Origin: Gambelia wislizenii
Taxonomy: Eukaryota > Chordata > Lepidosauria > Squamata > Crotaphytidae
NCBI GenBank assembly: GCA_030847615.1
Contig: JAUMIR010000001.1
Location: forward strand, 66,167,501-66,231,500
Reading direction: 5' to 3'
DNA length: 64,000 nt
Shown here piece by piece: positions 36,237 through 47,718 of the stretch (position 1 is its first letter; every line of letters starts with the position of its first letter). A program made the translations under genes and the position numbers. Under the pieces are notes generated by a model, which saw nothing but the letters and a program-made list of their open reading frames with translations, did no database searches and had not been told where the DNA came from.

Positions 36237-37100
36237 CATCTTTGAAACAAGGCACTACAGATATAACTCAGAAAAGAATGAGACAAATTCTTCTGAAAAT
36301 CCTCATTTGTTTTGATGGGAAGAAAGTTCCAACAGTAAAAGTTTCATATATGCACACACATCCATCTCCATTTCAAAGTACAGGTGTATGGACCACCTTC
36401 TGTTGAGATGATTTACCTCAATGCAGGGTCTGAATCTGGGTTTTGTCCCCCTATTTAATAAGTTACTTAACAATCTCAGATGAAGGTAATGTTAAAACAA
36501 ATCCAGGAACATCTGCTAGAGAATGATACATTGTTTTTTCTGCAACAGCAATGATATTAGTGTATAGACAACAGGTATTTGATTCTTGGAAGTATCAAGT
36601 GTTAAGAGTGCTTGACAGTCAAGGTTACTTTTTTACACAGTGCAACATACCAGACTTTAAACCAGTTAACTATTTTAGGAATCATTTTCAGAAGAACAAG
36701 ACACACATTCAGTTTTGGCTTGCTTGTGCCTAAGTTTCTCAACTGAAGTGGATGTCTCAATGTAACTGACTAGACTTGAAGACTGTGAAGTAGCAGTGAG
36801 GACCTGATTAACTCTCTCTCCCTGTATGCAATTGCTTAAAAAATTATCAAGCCATAGCAGGAATTCTGCAAAACTCAAAGAAAAATTCAAACTTTAATCT
36901 GATCTGTTTAATGGTTTTGTTTCTTTTAAGCAGGAGGAAAAAGAATTACAATCCTTTTAATATTTTCACAATGTTAAACTAAAACTGAGTTCTAGGCTAC
37001 ATGTGTAAGTAAATCTAGAACACAAAAAAGGGTTAAATAAGATTTTCTTTAAAGATACAAGAACTTAAGCTTTCTTTACGTTTAACAAACTTCACAGAAC
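36237..37100. other. No recognised feature
   Basis: Non-coding. It may include distal 3' UTR or downstream flank of ZFAND3, but no boundary is visible. Confidence 0.3.
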
Positions 37101-37554
37101 AGATACTGCAAAGGAACAACCCCCACATTTTTTAAAGTGAACATTGTCCATAATCCACATGAACTATGAGTAGTGTTCGCTCAAGAGCCACCTTGAAACC
37201 AACTGTGCACTTGTAACAGGGATAAAGAAAGGATTAACAAGGGAAAAACAGCATCTTCATTATTAATCTGCAAAAGTCTTGCGTATCAGTCAGAATGTCC
37301 ATCAAATGCTATGCTAAAATTTTAGAAGGGAAGAAAGTGCATAGCGCGGCAGCAGCTGAAGTCCATGGTTTTTTAAACTCTTCATGGCAAACACAAAGAA
37401 AATTGTCTGATTTCCCCCTTATACCGATGGAAGGGGAGTACTTCCTTAAGAAACAGAAGATGCAGCTGGAAATTCCATTGCCGATTTCAAAGCCTCGAGT
37501 ACAACACAGAATGGCTTCTCCATTTTGAAGTTTAGCATGGTGATATATTGCAGA

Positions 37555-39228
37555 TTTATTTCAGCACTAATTTGCATTGCTGTAATACAGGCAAAGGCTG
37601 AACCTCTTTCACTGGCCATAGTTGGCTACCAAGAAAAAAACCACAATTCAGCCCGTTAACCAGTAATTTACTTTCAGCACAAATGGAAGTCAGTGACCTA
37701 CTGCTCAATTCCACAACCTTATTTAGAGTGTCATGAGGTTAATTCACTCATTGAGTGGGATAAATGCAAGCTATCTGTGAAAGTATTTGACAAAACAACC
37801 TCTCCAGCAGCCCTCCCGCCACTCCCAACTATATACCTAATTACCACTTGCTAATGGAGCACTAACTGATTTTGGGGGTAAAGATTCCACACGAGGCCAC
37901 CATCTACACAAGTTATTATTCCCACAAAAACTTTGCCTGTAGTTGGAGGCAGGGAGATACTGCTCTTTTCCTATCATTGCAAATGAAAATTTTGCGCAGT
38001 TCAACTCAATGAGACTGACAGACCACAATACAGAACTGTAGTTCTAAAAAACAAATCTGCAAGTCCCAATAGTATGCAATGCATTCACAACAGATGATGG
38101 GCTTTACTGAGAGTACTGAGCTGCATAGTCAAAGGCTGAGAACAGCCGATTTGATTATCTCTATAACACACTGGAAGTGAGGCATACAAACTCAGTTCAA
38201 AAATGGGTGATCTTCCTGGTTGTCCCTCAATACTGTTACTGAATTCTGTTTGTTACAAAATGTCCTTTATCCCTCTACAGCTACAGAAAGTCTGTCTGTA
38301 GGATCCAACCATGGCTACTGTGCTGTGGATTAGCCTTATTTGATTAACTATCAGATACCTGGACTTAGCAAAAGGCAAACAAGAGCCAATCAGTTTTGGC
38401 TGATGGGAAACAGCCACAGTGGTTGGCGTATGGAATCCAATCACACCACTTAAGAAATATTGTAGATACTGCGTAGAAAATGCACATTGTTTACTGCTTG
38501 TTCCAGAATGGAGCTAGCTTTAGAGCAAGATCCTCCTCCTCCACCTAAGTGAAGAAATAGTTTCCCTGTAGTATGTTTGATATAAAAGTTGTCATAAGAA
38601 CCTGTCCCCATCATTGCGGCTTCCCATAAAAGATGTTCCCACCCCAAGAGAGTCCCTGATGCTGGTGATGCTACCTAACCTCAGAAGACGTACAAGACGA
38701 TGGCAAAAGTGACCATTTATGTCTTCTAGGTTCAGCAGCTACACTGCTTGTTCTAAGTGGAGTTCCATCCCTTCAAGGTTAACTATAAGTGAGAAAAGGA
38801 AAACCAGGTTATTAGGGTACTTTCTTCCAGACAGGTGTGTACATAGCAGTCTTTTACATCAGTTTCTACTCAGCTGCTGGAAACTTACCAGCATAAGGCT
38901 TTTTTCTTTTTCTTTTCTTTAAAGAGCTTGATTCCTGCAATAATAGAAGCCTTTAGATTTCTGTTAAAATCCACTACCCATGCTCAAAAATATTTCTTCA
39001 TATTTTTTAATACAGTGGCTAGCAGGCACCTTAACAACCAGCCAGAAATCAATGTCAATCACCATTAACCCCTAAACTACAGTACCAGGATGGTTGGCTA
39101 AAGAAAGGAAATTGATTGGCTGTAGTCTGAAACTTGCCCAGTACAAGGTGTCTGGCTGACTTTGTCCTAAATAAGGCTAACATTAGTGAACTAAGAGAAC
39201 GGCATTTGGTTGTAGAGAGTCTTGCAAC
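37555..39228 (-). other. ZFAND3 3' UTR (extent uncertain)
   Basis: The 3' untranslated region must start just after the stop at 39229. Possible minus-strand polyadenylation hexamers are ATTAAA (complement at 39006-39011) and AATAAA (complement at 37555-37560). I cannot tell which is used, so the lower limit given here is only the AATAAA candidate. No coding or named repeat is seen in the interval. Confidence 0.4.
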
Positions 39229-39383
39229 TCAGGAGCAGCCCTCGCCAATGCGCTGGCATGATCTCCCCACTTTCCGGTCCAGTTTCACCATTTTCATAAT
39301 GGCTTCTTCACGCCCGCGTCCCATGTGGTCAAACGTGCAATCATGCTGTTCAGGCAGGCGATGTAACATACAGAATACATAAC
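39229..39383 (-). CDS. ZFAND3: ZFAND3 terminal coding exon (AN1 zinc finger protein 3)
   Basis: Read on the minus strand, the exon encodes 50 residues and a TGA stop, beginning [20 protein letters not shown] and ending [15 protein letters not shown] recognise this as the highly conserved C-terminus of vertebrate ZFAND3. It carries the second half of the AN1 zinc finger (C-x2-H-x5-H-x-C, in [13 protein letters not shown]); the first zinc ligands are on the previous exon. The acceptor is strong: a long pyrimidine tract ending CTCCCCTTGCAG just before GTTATG. The Gly codon before Tyr is split by the intron. AN1 proteins bind zinc and are linked to ubiquitin and stress responses; ZFAND3 has also been described as a nuclear transcription regulator. 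No earlier exon is seen up to 64000. Confidence 0.94.
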
Positions 39384-40012
39384 CTGCAAGGGGAGAAGAA
39401 GTGGGGAAAAGGAAAGAGAGAGGGAGAGAACACTGTATTAATAACAAGAATTCTACAGAGCAGTGGAGAGACTATACTAGCAATTTAAGGGGTACATTTG
39501 TTTCTGTATGACCAAGCATACTGTCCAACTCATTCCTTCAATATCTAGGACAGTTTTACCCATAATACTGGGTGTTACAAGGAATAAAACATATATTTAA
39601 AGTGTCCTGGAAGCCCAGAGTATCCACAGCTAGAAGCAAGTGTCCCCTGCATTTTTGCAGGTTCAGAATTATAAGCCCACAGAAGCAGTTACCCATTACA
39701 TTTCTGCATGGAGTTGCTGTTTCTGGTATTGTCTGCAATGAACCAGAAGAAGCCCAAGAATAATATCTCATGCACACATGAAGTGGGTTGGTGGGTGGGC
39801 AGGCAATTCACATTCTGACATAACCTATAACCTTCACTTACTATTCCACTCATAGACTGTAGGACAGAAATTCCTTCCACAGAATGCCAGTGTCTGAGTG
39901 GATCTGACAAGGTGGAAAATCTGCTTTGTGTAATTTTTTTCAGTTTAAGATTTATAGTGCTCCAAACAATGGACATGCTATACTTCTATATGCAGGCAAA
40001 TACTATGTATGG
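39384..40012 (-). other. Start of probable ZFAND3 last intron
   Basis: Intron sequence upstream of the last exon on the minus strand. If no exon is hidden, this intron continues to beyond 64000 and contains all later repeats. Confidence 0.6.
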
Positions 40013-40416
40013 CAAGGGTGGGCAACTGTGGAAAGCTGGTGGGGGGGGGAGTCACACCTTCCAATACACCCTCCCCTGCAAATAAATAAATAAATAAATA
40101 AATAAATAAATATTTTTATTTATTTATTTTTTTGCCCCAAACCCTCTCTTGTGGTTTGTACAGGGGCATTTCTACCATGTTTTTAAAAGATCCCCTTAGA
40201 ACATTTTAGGACCAAGAGGGAATCTTTTTTTTTTAAAACAGAAGGAAGTGTGTGGAAGTCAATTCCTGTTAACTTCCTGTTTCAAAAAGGGCTTCTTTGG
40301 GGTGTAAATTGTCTCAGTCGGTATGTGGTGAAAATACCCCCACACCCCTTAGGGGGACTTGGGGGCAAATTTTTCTTGATCCCTGGTATGTGCGGGCTGA
40401 ACATTTCCCACTTCTG
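40013..40416. mobile_element. hAT MITE
   Basis: Left end CAAGGGTGGGCAACTGTGG and right end (reverse complement) CAGAAGTGGGAAATGTTCAG are hAT-like termini. ATGTATGG (40005-40012) and TTGTATGG (40417-40424) are a 7/8 target duplication with central TA. The interior matches 61111-61436 (CTTCCTGTTTCAAAAAGGGC versus CTCCTGTTTTGAAAAAAGGC). An AAAT microsatellite expanded inside. Confidence 0.85.
40079..40130. repeat. (AAAT)n microsatellite with inverted (TTTA)n
   Basis: AAAT units run into TTTATTTATTT, so the tract can fold back. Confidence 0.93.
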
Positions 40417-40849
40417 TTGTATGGGAAAACATTCAGGCACATAAGGTCATGTGCCATATAGTCCAGTCACTGGTTTATTGCCCAACTAAACACTAGACCA
40501 GGGTAGCCTAAAACAGTCTTGCCAACAGACCCTCATTTATGGAGAGTTAGAAATAACCTCCCTTGGGTGATCAGGAAAGAAATCTGAAAGACAGATGGCC
40601 CATTTTATTTCAGTGCAGTGTGTTTTAGGGCCAACATATCTGACACCAGAACCTGGAAGTAAAGGCCTCCTGTAATACAATAACCTGTAATAAATTACAG
40701 TATAAAATGCCAGGTTTGGCAGAGGCAATCTTCAGGTCAGAGGCAATCTTCAAGGTCATGGAAAGGCTGCTTTTAGGCAAGAAAGTGGATAGCAGGTGAT
40801 CTGATCACAGACTTCCCAGATTAGAGCTTGTTCAGTTTACTAGTTTCTC
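40417..40849 (-). other. Intronic, no recognised feature
   Basis: Contains a direct repeat of CAGAGGCAATCTTCA around 40717-40752 (AGAGGCAATCTTCAGGTCAGAGGCAATCTTCAAGGTCA). Confidence 0.4.
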
Positions 40850-41395
40850 CATGTTTCTCCATGCTCTGGTAGCCTCCAGATTAGATTGCTGTAATACATT
40901 ATATCCCAAATTGATGCTGAAGATTTCTAAGGAACTTGTTCCTAGTCTAGTAGCTGTGCTTTGGGCTAACTGGGAGGAGCTGAATGGAACACATCTTGAT
41001 AATTGAACTAGTAAACAAAGGAATGTCTTCTCCCACAGAAATTGGCACCACAATGAGGTCACCTTTGGACCCTTCTCTGGGACACCCTCCTGAGGTTAGG
41101 TGAGTAATAGTTAGATAGAGTGTCTTACCATTTGAGGCACCCCTCATATGGAATGTCTTTCACATGAGGGCTTGCCTGGTGTTTACTCTTAGTTATGCCC
41201 ATTTGATGCCAAGAATTTTGTAAATAACCATTAAATTGTTTTTGTTCTCCTGATGTTTTGTGTTTATAGTTTCTGCTGCTCTAATTTGTTTGGATTTGAT
41301 ATTGGTTTTATTTTTAATTTTTAAAAATATTATTTGTTAGGTATCTTGTGAAGCGAAACTGAAGAACAGGATATATATTGTAAAAATGTCCATCT
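40850..41395 (+). mobile_element. Possible decayed L2-like LINE 3' end
   Basis: Peptide-like remnants (FEAPLIWNVFHMRACL region, near 41130-41180) resemble the R.RLWNSLP segment of L2 C-termini. The end near 41350-41390 (AAGCGAAACTGAAGAACAGG then ATATATATTG) resembles an L2 3' tail. Divergence is high. Confidence 0.4.
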
Positions 41396-42499
41396 TTAAT
41401 CAACATGAACTGATCGGACTGCTGAGTATGATAAAACTGTTTCTCAATATTATCAGAATAATTTCTGATTCATAGACTAAAGTGAAAGGAAAGGACATCC
41501 CCTTAAACACAGGCTTTTGGAACATATTGATTTTTTAAAATTAATGAAGGATTTTACTACATGCACAATTAATTTTGAATATGTAATCCTCTAAGTATGC
41601 AACAGTGATGCCATTGGCAGAATCTGAAGGGGAAGTATTCCTAGGTTTTATTGGGCTAGGAGCAGAGCCAAAAATCCCATCCAAAGTCAGAACTTGACAT
41701 TTTAAATTTAGCTTTAACTTTGTGCAAATACTGCTGGCTGTTATTATTTTTTACGAAAAGTTCACAAGAGGTCAAATCATCCATAATCTGCAGCTCATGT
41801 CACACAACAAATTAAATAAAACATTCATTTTTTACAGATAACTCATTTGAAGCCACTTCCAAATTAACATGAGTAATGACACTATTATTGTTGTACAAAA
41901 TTTTGCTTTAGCTCTTTTCACCTTCACCTCTCACATGAAATTTTACACATTCTAGTGATCTGAAATTCTAATTGACAAATGTGAATCTTTAATCCTTGAA
42001 TACTTAGAAATGTTACAAAAGAAGTCACAAATAGTGGGTTACTTTGACAAATTGGTCCATATGCAGTGCTGCTTACAAATACTTGTAGTTGAATGACAAG
42101 TAGCCACAACATCTGATTACAAACATTAAACTTAAAAAGGATATGGAAATTTCCTTGGAGACGAGTGATACTATGTCTACTGATCCTCTGCCCAAGGCAA
42201 ACTTGCAACATATACATGAATTAAAGGGTCTTAACATTGTATTCCAACATCTGTGTAGCACAGTAAAGCAACTACAGGTGGTAACTATATTTTGGCTGTT
42301 ACGACTCAGAAACCTAATTGCTGTACATCTGGACTGGGAATGAAAAACATGGTTCCTTGCCAACCCCCACCCAAACAGCAGCCTTGCAAAGGAAGACCAA
42401 TAAACCTGGCTTAGGTTTACAAAACCTGTGCTAAATTTTGAGATTAAGCCTTGGGATTTTTATGAGGATTGGGAGATGACCTGAACAAAATAAAAAGTA
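41396..42499 (-). other. Intronic, no recognised feature
   Basis: AT-rich sequence with no supported exon on either strand. Confidence 0.35.
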
Positions 42500-42886
42500 C
42501 AGTCGTTTCTCCACATTTGTCAGTTAAGCATTTGCAGATTTGATTATTTGTGGATTACTAAGTATGTTCTCTCTAGGCATTTTCTAGGTCCTCCAGCGCA
42601 TTTCTATGGTTTGCTCCCGCCAGAAGTTGATCACAATCACTTGGAGGACCTACAGATTCCTAGAAAGAACACTTCTCTTGACATTTTTAGGTCCTCCAAT
42701 GCGATTCTATGGTTAACATCTTCCAGAAATTGACCACAGAACCCTGCTGGAGGACATACAAATGCCAAGAGAAGTGTTCTCTCAGGTAAAAAAATAAAAA
42801 TAAAAACAATGGGCTGATATTTGCGTTTTTTCACTTTCATAGGGCTCCTCTGTCCCTAACCCCCTGCAAAAGTTGAGGGCTGACTG
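42500..42886. mobile_element. Tigger/pogo-like MITE, complete
   Basis: Ends CAGTCGTTTCTCCACATTTG and (reverse complement) CAGTCAGCCCTCAACTTTTG with TA on both sides (42498-42499, 42887-42888). The interior holds two related arms (CCTCCAGCGCATTTCTATGG and CCTCCAATGCGATTCTATGG). This is the uninterrupted reference for the 1892-3064 copy. Confidence 0.85.
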
Positions 42887-42888
42887 TA

Positions 42889-44921
42889 TTAAGGGAATCT
42901 CATAAAAGAGTTACATTCTATATTTTCAGTTCTCAGGCCCCAAATTACCTAATGTATTTGTGGTATATATTTTTGAAACAGTGTTATATGGCTTCCACTG
43001 AGATGACAAGAATTTTTCTTCTGGATAGACTGAAAGTTTAATTTGGGGGTGTAGTCATGATGCTTTTAGGTTTTACAGCGTGATGATGAGCATGTTCCCA
43101 AGAAAATGGTAGAAAGTATCAGAGAGGGCACACACTGGAGCTTGCCTGTAGCACAAAAGTAGTTTAAAAGGCCAACATTACTCGTGTGGTGAACCTTTCC
43201 TGTCACCACCCCTGCATATCCTCCAGATCTGCTCCAGGGGGCTGTATAACTACCCAGAGCAGGTCTGAGGTGATGGGGGTATTTATACCAGGTTTTAGTG
43301 CTAGGAATGGCAACCATCAGTTATGATCCAACAGTCTGTAATACAGATTGCCAGTGTCAGCAAACCAAAAGAAAGTAAATATCAAACCACAATAAATACT
43401 GTTTAAATAAGTAAGTAGTCCAGGAAAAAAATCTTAACAATTAACCTGTTTAAACCAAAATTCACTTGATAGTAGAATCAGCAAAAGATTACAATAGGAG
43501 AAAGTCATACTAAGGTTTCCACTGCAAAAACAGTTACTGGGTCATGTCAGCATTAAATGTGGCAAATGATGCTAACTTAGACCCATGTACTTTCCATCAG
43601 ACTGCTCTAAAAGCAAATAAAACCATGTTACAATCCTGCTTAACAGAGCTCCCATAACAGTTTAGATAAATTCCTTTCGCTGACTGTCTTCTTTTAGACA
43701 GCTCCATCTTTATATAAACTGTAATTATTGGTTCCTCTCTTCTACACAAGAACACTGTGTGTTACTAAGGCAGTATTCCATTTTAATGATCCTTCACTCT
43801 GTCCAGTATCACCCTTCCTCTAAAACCAACATTCCAAATCAATACTGTCAACCCACTTCTGGAAATAAAGCAGACAAACCAAGGCCCTTCTTTTGCTTCC
43901 AAGGCAAGAGATTTGAGACAAGCTAGAGGAATGAACATATATATCATCATTTGAAATGCGGAAATTGGAAGCCAATGGGCTGGTTCCTCTATGAAGCTTT
44001 TTATAATGGAACTGCTTCTGGAATATCTCCAAATGGAGGAATACTCTTGGAAAATGTTCTTTTGGAACTAAAAAGCAACATGATTTTTTTTTTAAAAAAA
44101 TCTGAAGATGATGCAAGTTTAAGTTTGGAATATATCCCAAAATATTTATTGTAGAATAAAAAATCAGGGGATTTTCTCAGAACTAAACCACTTGGGTGAA
44201 TAATTCCGAATAAACTTTTTATTCAAATGTATTTTTGATAAACCTTAAGGCAAATGATCCAGAATGATATTCTGCCAAAAAAATAAAGTTGCATTCTCCT
44301 CTTGAAAAAAATACTAGAGGGGAGTATCAATTCATTTGTGCTCATATTAAAAACAAACTGCCTTAGATGGAATCAGCAGGACCCTAGGCAATTCATTTCC
44401 TCCTGTGGTATTCATACAGTGCTGCACCACAGGCTGCACAACAGGTATTCAAGTAGTATGGTATGTCTGGCTCACATGCTCTACTGCCCAAAGCATTTTA
44501 AAAAACAAAAGGGGATTTTCTTTCCAAAATCTTACTTGGAGCTACCAGAGAAATCATAACTGAACTACAATCACAGCAGGAGAAAAGGAATACACAAAGA
44601 TGCCTGGAATATTTCTCTGACTCTATCTGCTCATGCTTTAGGTCTGAAGTAACTGCTAAGCTGCAGGCAACAGTGCTTGTAATGGATTCACATGGCAAAC
44701 ATTTCCCTCTGATATCTAGGATGCAAAGAAGAAGTTCATGCTTCAAAGCTCTGGCAAGGTTAGGCAGTGACAGCAATTTACTCCTAGGAACAACATTGTT
44801 TTTCTCATCCCAGATGCACATGTAAGAGGACCATGAGTATTGTAGAAAATAAGACAAAAGAGTATACAATAAAGAATGTATCATCTGACTTTCTCTTCTT
44901 CTGAAGGTAGCCATTTTTCAG
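42889..44921 (-). other. Intronic, no recognised feature
   Basis: No clear repeat. A 138-codon minus-strand open frame at 44498-44914 has no recognisable motif. Confidence 0.35.
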
Positions 44922-45008
44922 AGCATCAGTCGAAGAGCACACAAGTCTTCTTTTGTGCAAGTACTTCGTAGAAAATCAGATGGAACTTCTTTCGCAGTAG
45001 AAAATGAG
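44922..45008 (+). other. Candidate unrecognised exon
   Basis: An 87-nt stretch is preceded by a pyrimidine-rich tract ending TTTTTCAG and followed by GAG|GTAGGT, a good donor. It is open in the frame that keeps its length at 29 codons (starts SISRRAHKSSFVQVL, ends SFAVENE). It lies on the opposite strand to ZFAND3. I do not recognise the peptide. It may be chance, part of an unknown nested transcript, or a piece of an old element. Confidence 0.2.
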
Positions 45009-45045
45009 GTAGGTAGCTTGGTTGGTGTGTGTGTGTACAGAATTA

Positions 45046-45340
45046 GCAAAGGACAGGTTATTTACCTGTATCTATAGTTCTTCGAATGGTCATCTGTGAA
45101 ATCACACAATTACATTACTATGCCTGCACAGAACAGCATTTGGAACATTCTAAAGCAGTTAGGCAAGCTTTTTGGTGGCAGCTCCGCCCACCTCCCAGTG
45201 GTATATAAATACTGATCCCACCGAAAGCAACTCAGTTTCATGGCTGCTGCATAGCAGCACCAATGAAACCAAGGAATCGCAGGACACATGAGGGGAGGAT
45301 GGGTGGGTTTGTGTGATTTCACAGATGACCACCCAAAGAA
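45046..45340 (+). repeat. DIRS terminal repeat unit A
   Basis: Starts GGTTATTTACCTGTATCTAT and ends with the inverse phrase GTGTGATTTCACAGATGACC. The middle (ACAGCATTTGGAACATTCTA to AGCTCCGCCCACCTCCCAGT and GGTATATAAATACTG) is the reverse complement of 48731-48870, so A is the true partner of the other end. Confidence 0.8.
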
Positions 45341-45655
45341 GGACAAGTTGCTTACCTATAACTGTAGTTCTTCGAGTAGTCATCTGTGAAATCACACAGT
45401 TGGGTTATTTCTGCACCTGTGCAGTGTACCTTGGAACCTTCTAGAATAGTTATATAATGCTTTTGGTGGTAGCTCCACCCACCCTAATGGTCCCTCTCAT
45501 GCGTTCCTACTCACTTACCTCAGTTCCAAAGGACACAGCAAATAGCATCAGCAAAGTTAAAACCAGAGCAGGACATTGAGGGGAGGATGGGCAGGTCTGT
45601 GTGATTTCACAGATGACCACTCGAAGAACTACAGTTACAGGTAATCAACTTGTCC
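45341..45655 (+). repeat. DIRS terminal repeat unit B (tandem, diverged)
   Basis: Has the same start (GTTGCTTACCTATAACTGTA) and the same finish (GATGACCACTCGAAGAACTA) as unit A and lies head-to-tail with it. The middle is more diverged (GTACCTTGGAACCTTCTAGA) and lacks the TATATAAATA box. Confidence 0.75.
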
Positions 45656-45695
45656 TTCTTGTAGTCTCTGTGAATCACACAGCTGGGAGACTAGC
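45600..45695 (-). repeat. DIRS internal complementary region
   Basis: Two end sequences meet here. CAGATGACCACTCGAAGAAC, then TACAGTTACAGGTAA, is the complement of one element end. The adjoining TTCTTGTAGTCTCTGTGAAT then CACACAGC is like the opposite end (compare 48870-48905). In DIRS elements this region matches both extremities and guides circle formation. Confidence 0.7.
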
Positions 45696-45797
45696 AAGCT
45701 TTCTCACAGGTGGAGGGAATGTCATACCTCACAGAGAAAAGATGAGGACAATTATAGCACTGAAATATAGAAAAGCATTTATTTACGCACCAACTTA

Positions 45798-46922
45798 TTA
45801 CTGTAGAGTAGATAAGAGAACAGCTCTCCCAAAAGCAGCAGCATCCCTAGACCGGTTATCAAGTCTGTAATGGGGGATGAAAGGCAATGGAGTTGACCAA
45901 GTAGCTGCCTTGCAAACATTCTCCAACCAGATACTGGAGAGAAAGGCAGCAGATACAGCTACCGCTCTCATGGAGTGGGCTTGAACTCGAGAGGGGAGAG
46001 GCTTTCGAGCCACTTCATAAGCAAGGGTAATAGCAGAAACAACCCATTTGGACAGGCACTACGGGGACACTGGAGCATCATGGTTGGAAGCAGAATAACA
46101 GACAAAGAGGCGATTTGTCTTTCTGAATGGAGTGGTCCATTGAACATAGAAGTCAAGAGCCTGATGAACATCCAGGGAATGGAGCAAATGCGTGAATTTG
46201 TCCATCGGGTTCTGCATCAGGACAGGCAACACGATGGATTGGTTGAGGTGGAAACTGGGGACGACCTTAGGTAGAAAGGACATGTTTGGCTTGAGCACAA
46301 CCTTGTGTCTGTGAAACATCAGGTAAGACAGATCTGAGCATAAGACACAGAGTTCACTGGTGCACCAAGCAGATGTCACTGCCACAAGGAAGCCTATCTT
46401 CCAGGACAGGTGATGGAGATCTGACGTGGCCATGGGTTCAAATGAGAGTCTTGAAAGCTGTAAGAGAACAAATTCCACACTCCATGCAGGGGTGGATTCC
46501 ACCACAAGCAGATGAAGATTAAGGTATCCTTTCAAAAATTTCTTGACCATAGGGTCCTGGAATGAAGAGGGTCGACCCAAGGCCTGGAACTCCACAGAGA
46601 TAATTGCAAGGTAACATTTGAGGGATGAAAAAGACAGTCCTGAACCAGAAAGATGCAACAAAAACTGAAGGATATTCAGTACAAAGGAGGAAGCATGAGA
46701 AAGATCATGCTCCAACAAGTACGCCACAAATCTCTTCCATTTGTAGAAGTAGGAATGGTGAGAAGAAGGACAGAGAGAAGCATCGAACGCTGCCTGGATC
46801 TCTGGAGACAAAGCGGCGGAGGAACGGTTGAATCCAATCCTGAACTCGAAGGAAGATTCACAGGGGGATTCTCCATGCCGGCAGTCGTAGGGTGGCCAAA
46901 TCCAGATGTCGAATCCTGCCAT
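45798..46922 (-). pseudogene. DIRS tyrosine recombinase
   Basis: A single frame runs about 375 codons with one in-frame TAG at 46059-46061, where related proteins have Gln. The N-terminal core-binding part includes YFYKWKRFVAYLLEHD and GLSFSSLKCYLAIIS. The catalytic part has FEPMATSDLHHLSWK, PKVVPSFHLNQ and PFRKTNRLFVCY; after the stop come AHSMR (catalytic His and Arg of box II) and FIPHYRLDNRSRD, whose Tyr is the likely nucleophile. Box I, normally SARR.SEL, reads SAWCTSEL, so the first catalytic Arg is gone. Tyrosine recombinases of this type join the circular DNA copy to the target. This copy cannot be active. Confidence 0.88.
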
Positions 46923-46998
46923 CTTGGACAGTCAAAAGGTCAGGACGGAGCGGTAGATGTACGAAACGCCATAATGTTAGGCGAAGCAAAGGACTGAA

Positions 46999-47718
46999 CT
47001 ATGGTTGGCGTGGCCATAATGGGGTGATCAGAATCACATCCAACCTTTTGCGGCATAGCTTGGTGATCTGTGTCAGCAGTGGGAATGGAGGAAACAGGTA
47101 CAGCAAGGGACCACTCCACAGGAACAGGAACCCATCCCCTCTGGAACCCTGTGCACTGGATCTTGCACAGTACTGGCAGTATTGCTCGTTGGCTGCAGAG
47201 ATGAAGAGGTCAACTTTCAGAGTCCCCCAGTGGCAGAAGAGGGACAGGACCACAGACCAATGAAGTCTCCACTCATGAACAGTCGAAACCAAATGGCTCA
47301 GTCCATCTGCAAGAGTATTCTCCTCCCCAGGAAGATGGAGTGAAGGAGGATGTTTCTCGGTATGCACCAGTTTGAGATCTTGATCATGGTCGAAAGTAGA
47401 GTGGAGGACTTTGTCCCTCCTTGTTTGTTGATAAAGTACATTACAGAGGTGTTTTCCATGACAAGGAGGACAGTCTTGCCAGCCTCTAGGGATTCTAAGG
47501 ACCTCACAGTACCTTCTGAACAACCAACAGTTCCAGTAGATTGATGTGGAGGAACCACTCCTCTGCTGATCAGACGTCCTTGATGGAGAACTGGTAGAGA
47601 TGTGCCCCCACCCCCCGTTCAGAGAAGCTCTGTTGTGAGGGTGACTTGAGGTTGCGGGAGTTCGAAGGGCAGGCCCACAAGCACATTCCTTGGATTCAGT
47701 CACCAGTCCAGGGATCAC
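46999..47718 (-). pseudogene. DIRS RNase H and linker region
   Basis: The minus-strand frame contains HTEKHPPSLHLPGEENTLAD, GLSHLVSTVHEWRLHWSVV and WGTLKVDLFISAANEQYCQY, typical of the segment after RNase H in DIRS elements. The RNase H core itself shows in another frame at 47298-47558: KTVLLVMENTSVMYFINKQG, then GTKSSTLL. There an acidic D of the usual DNT.V motif has become E (ENTSV). The frame switching shows indels. It would have degraded RNA in the RNA-DNA hybrid during reverse transcription. Confidence 0.8.

Noticed and set aside
44498..44914. 138-codon minus-strand open frame as a ZFAND3 exon
   Set aside because: It shows none of the expected ZFAND3 sequence before the last exon and has no motif or suitable splice sites at both ends.
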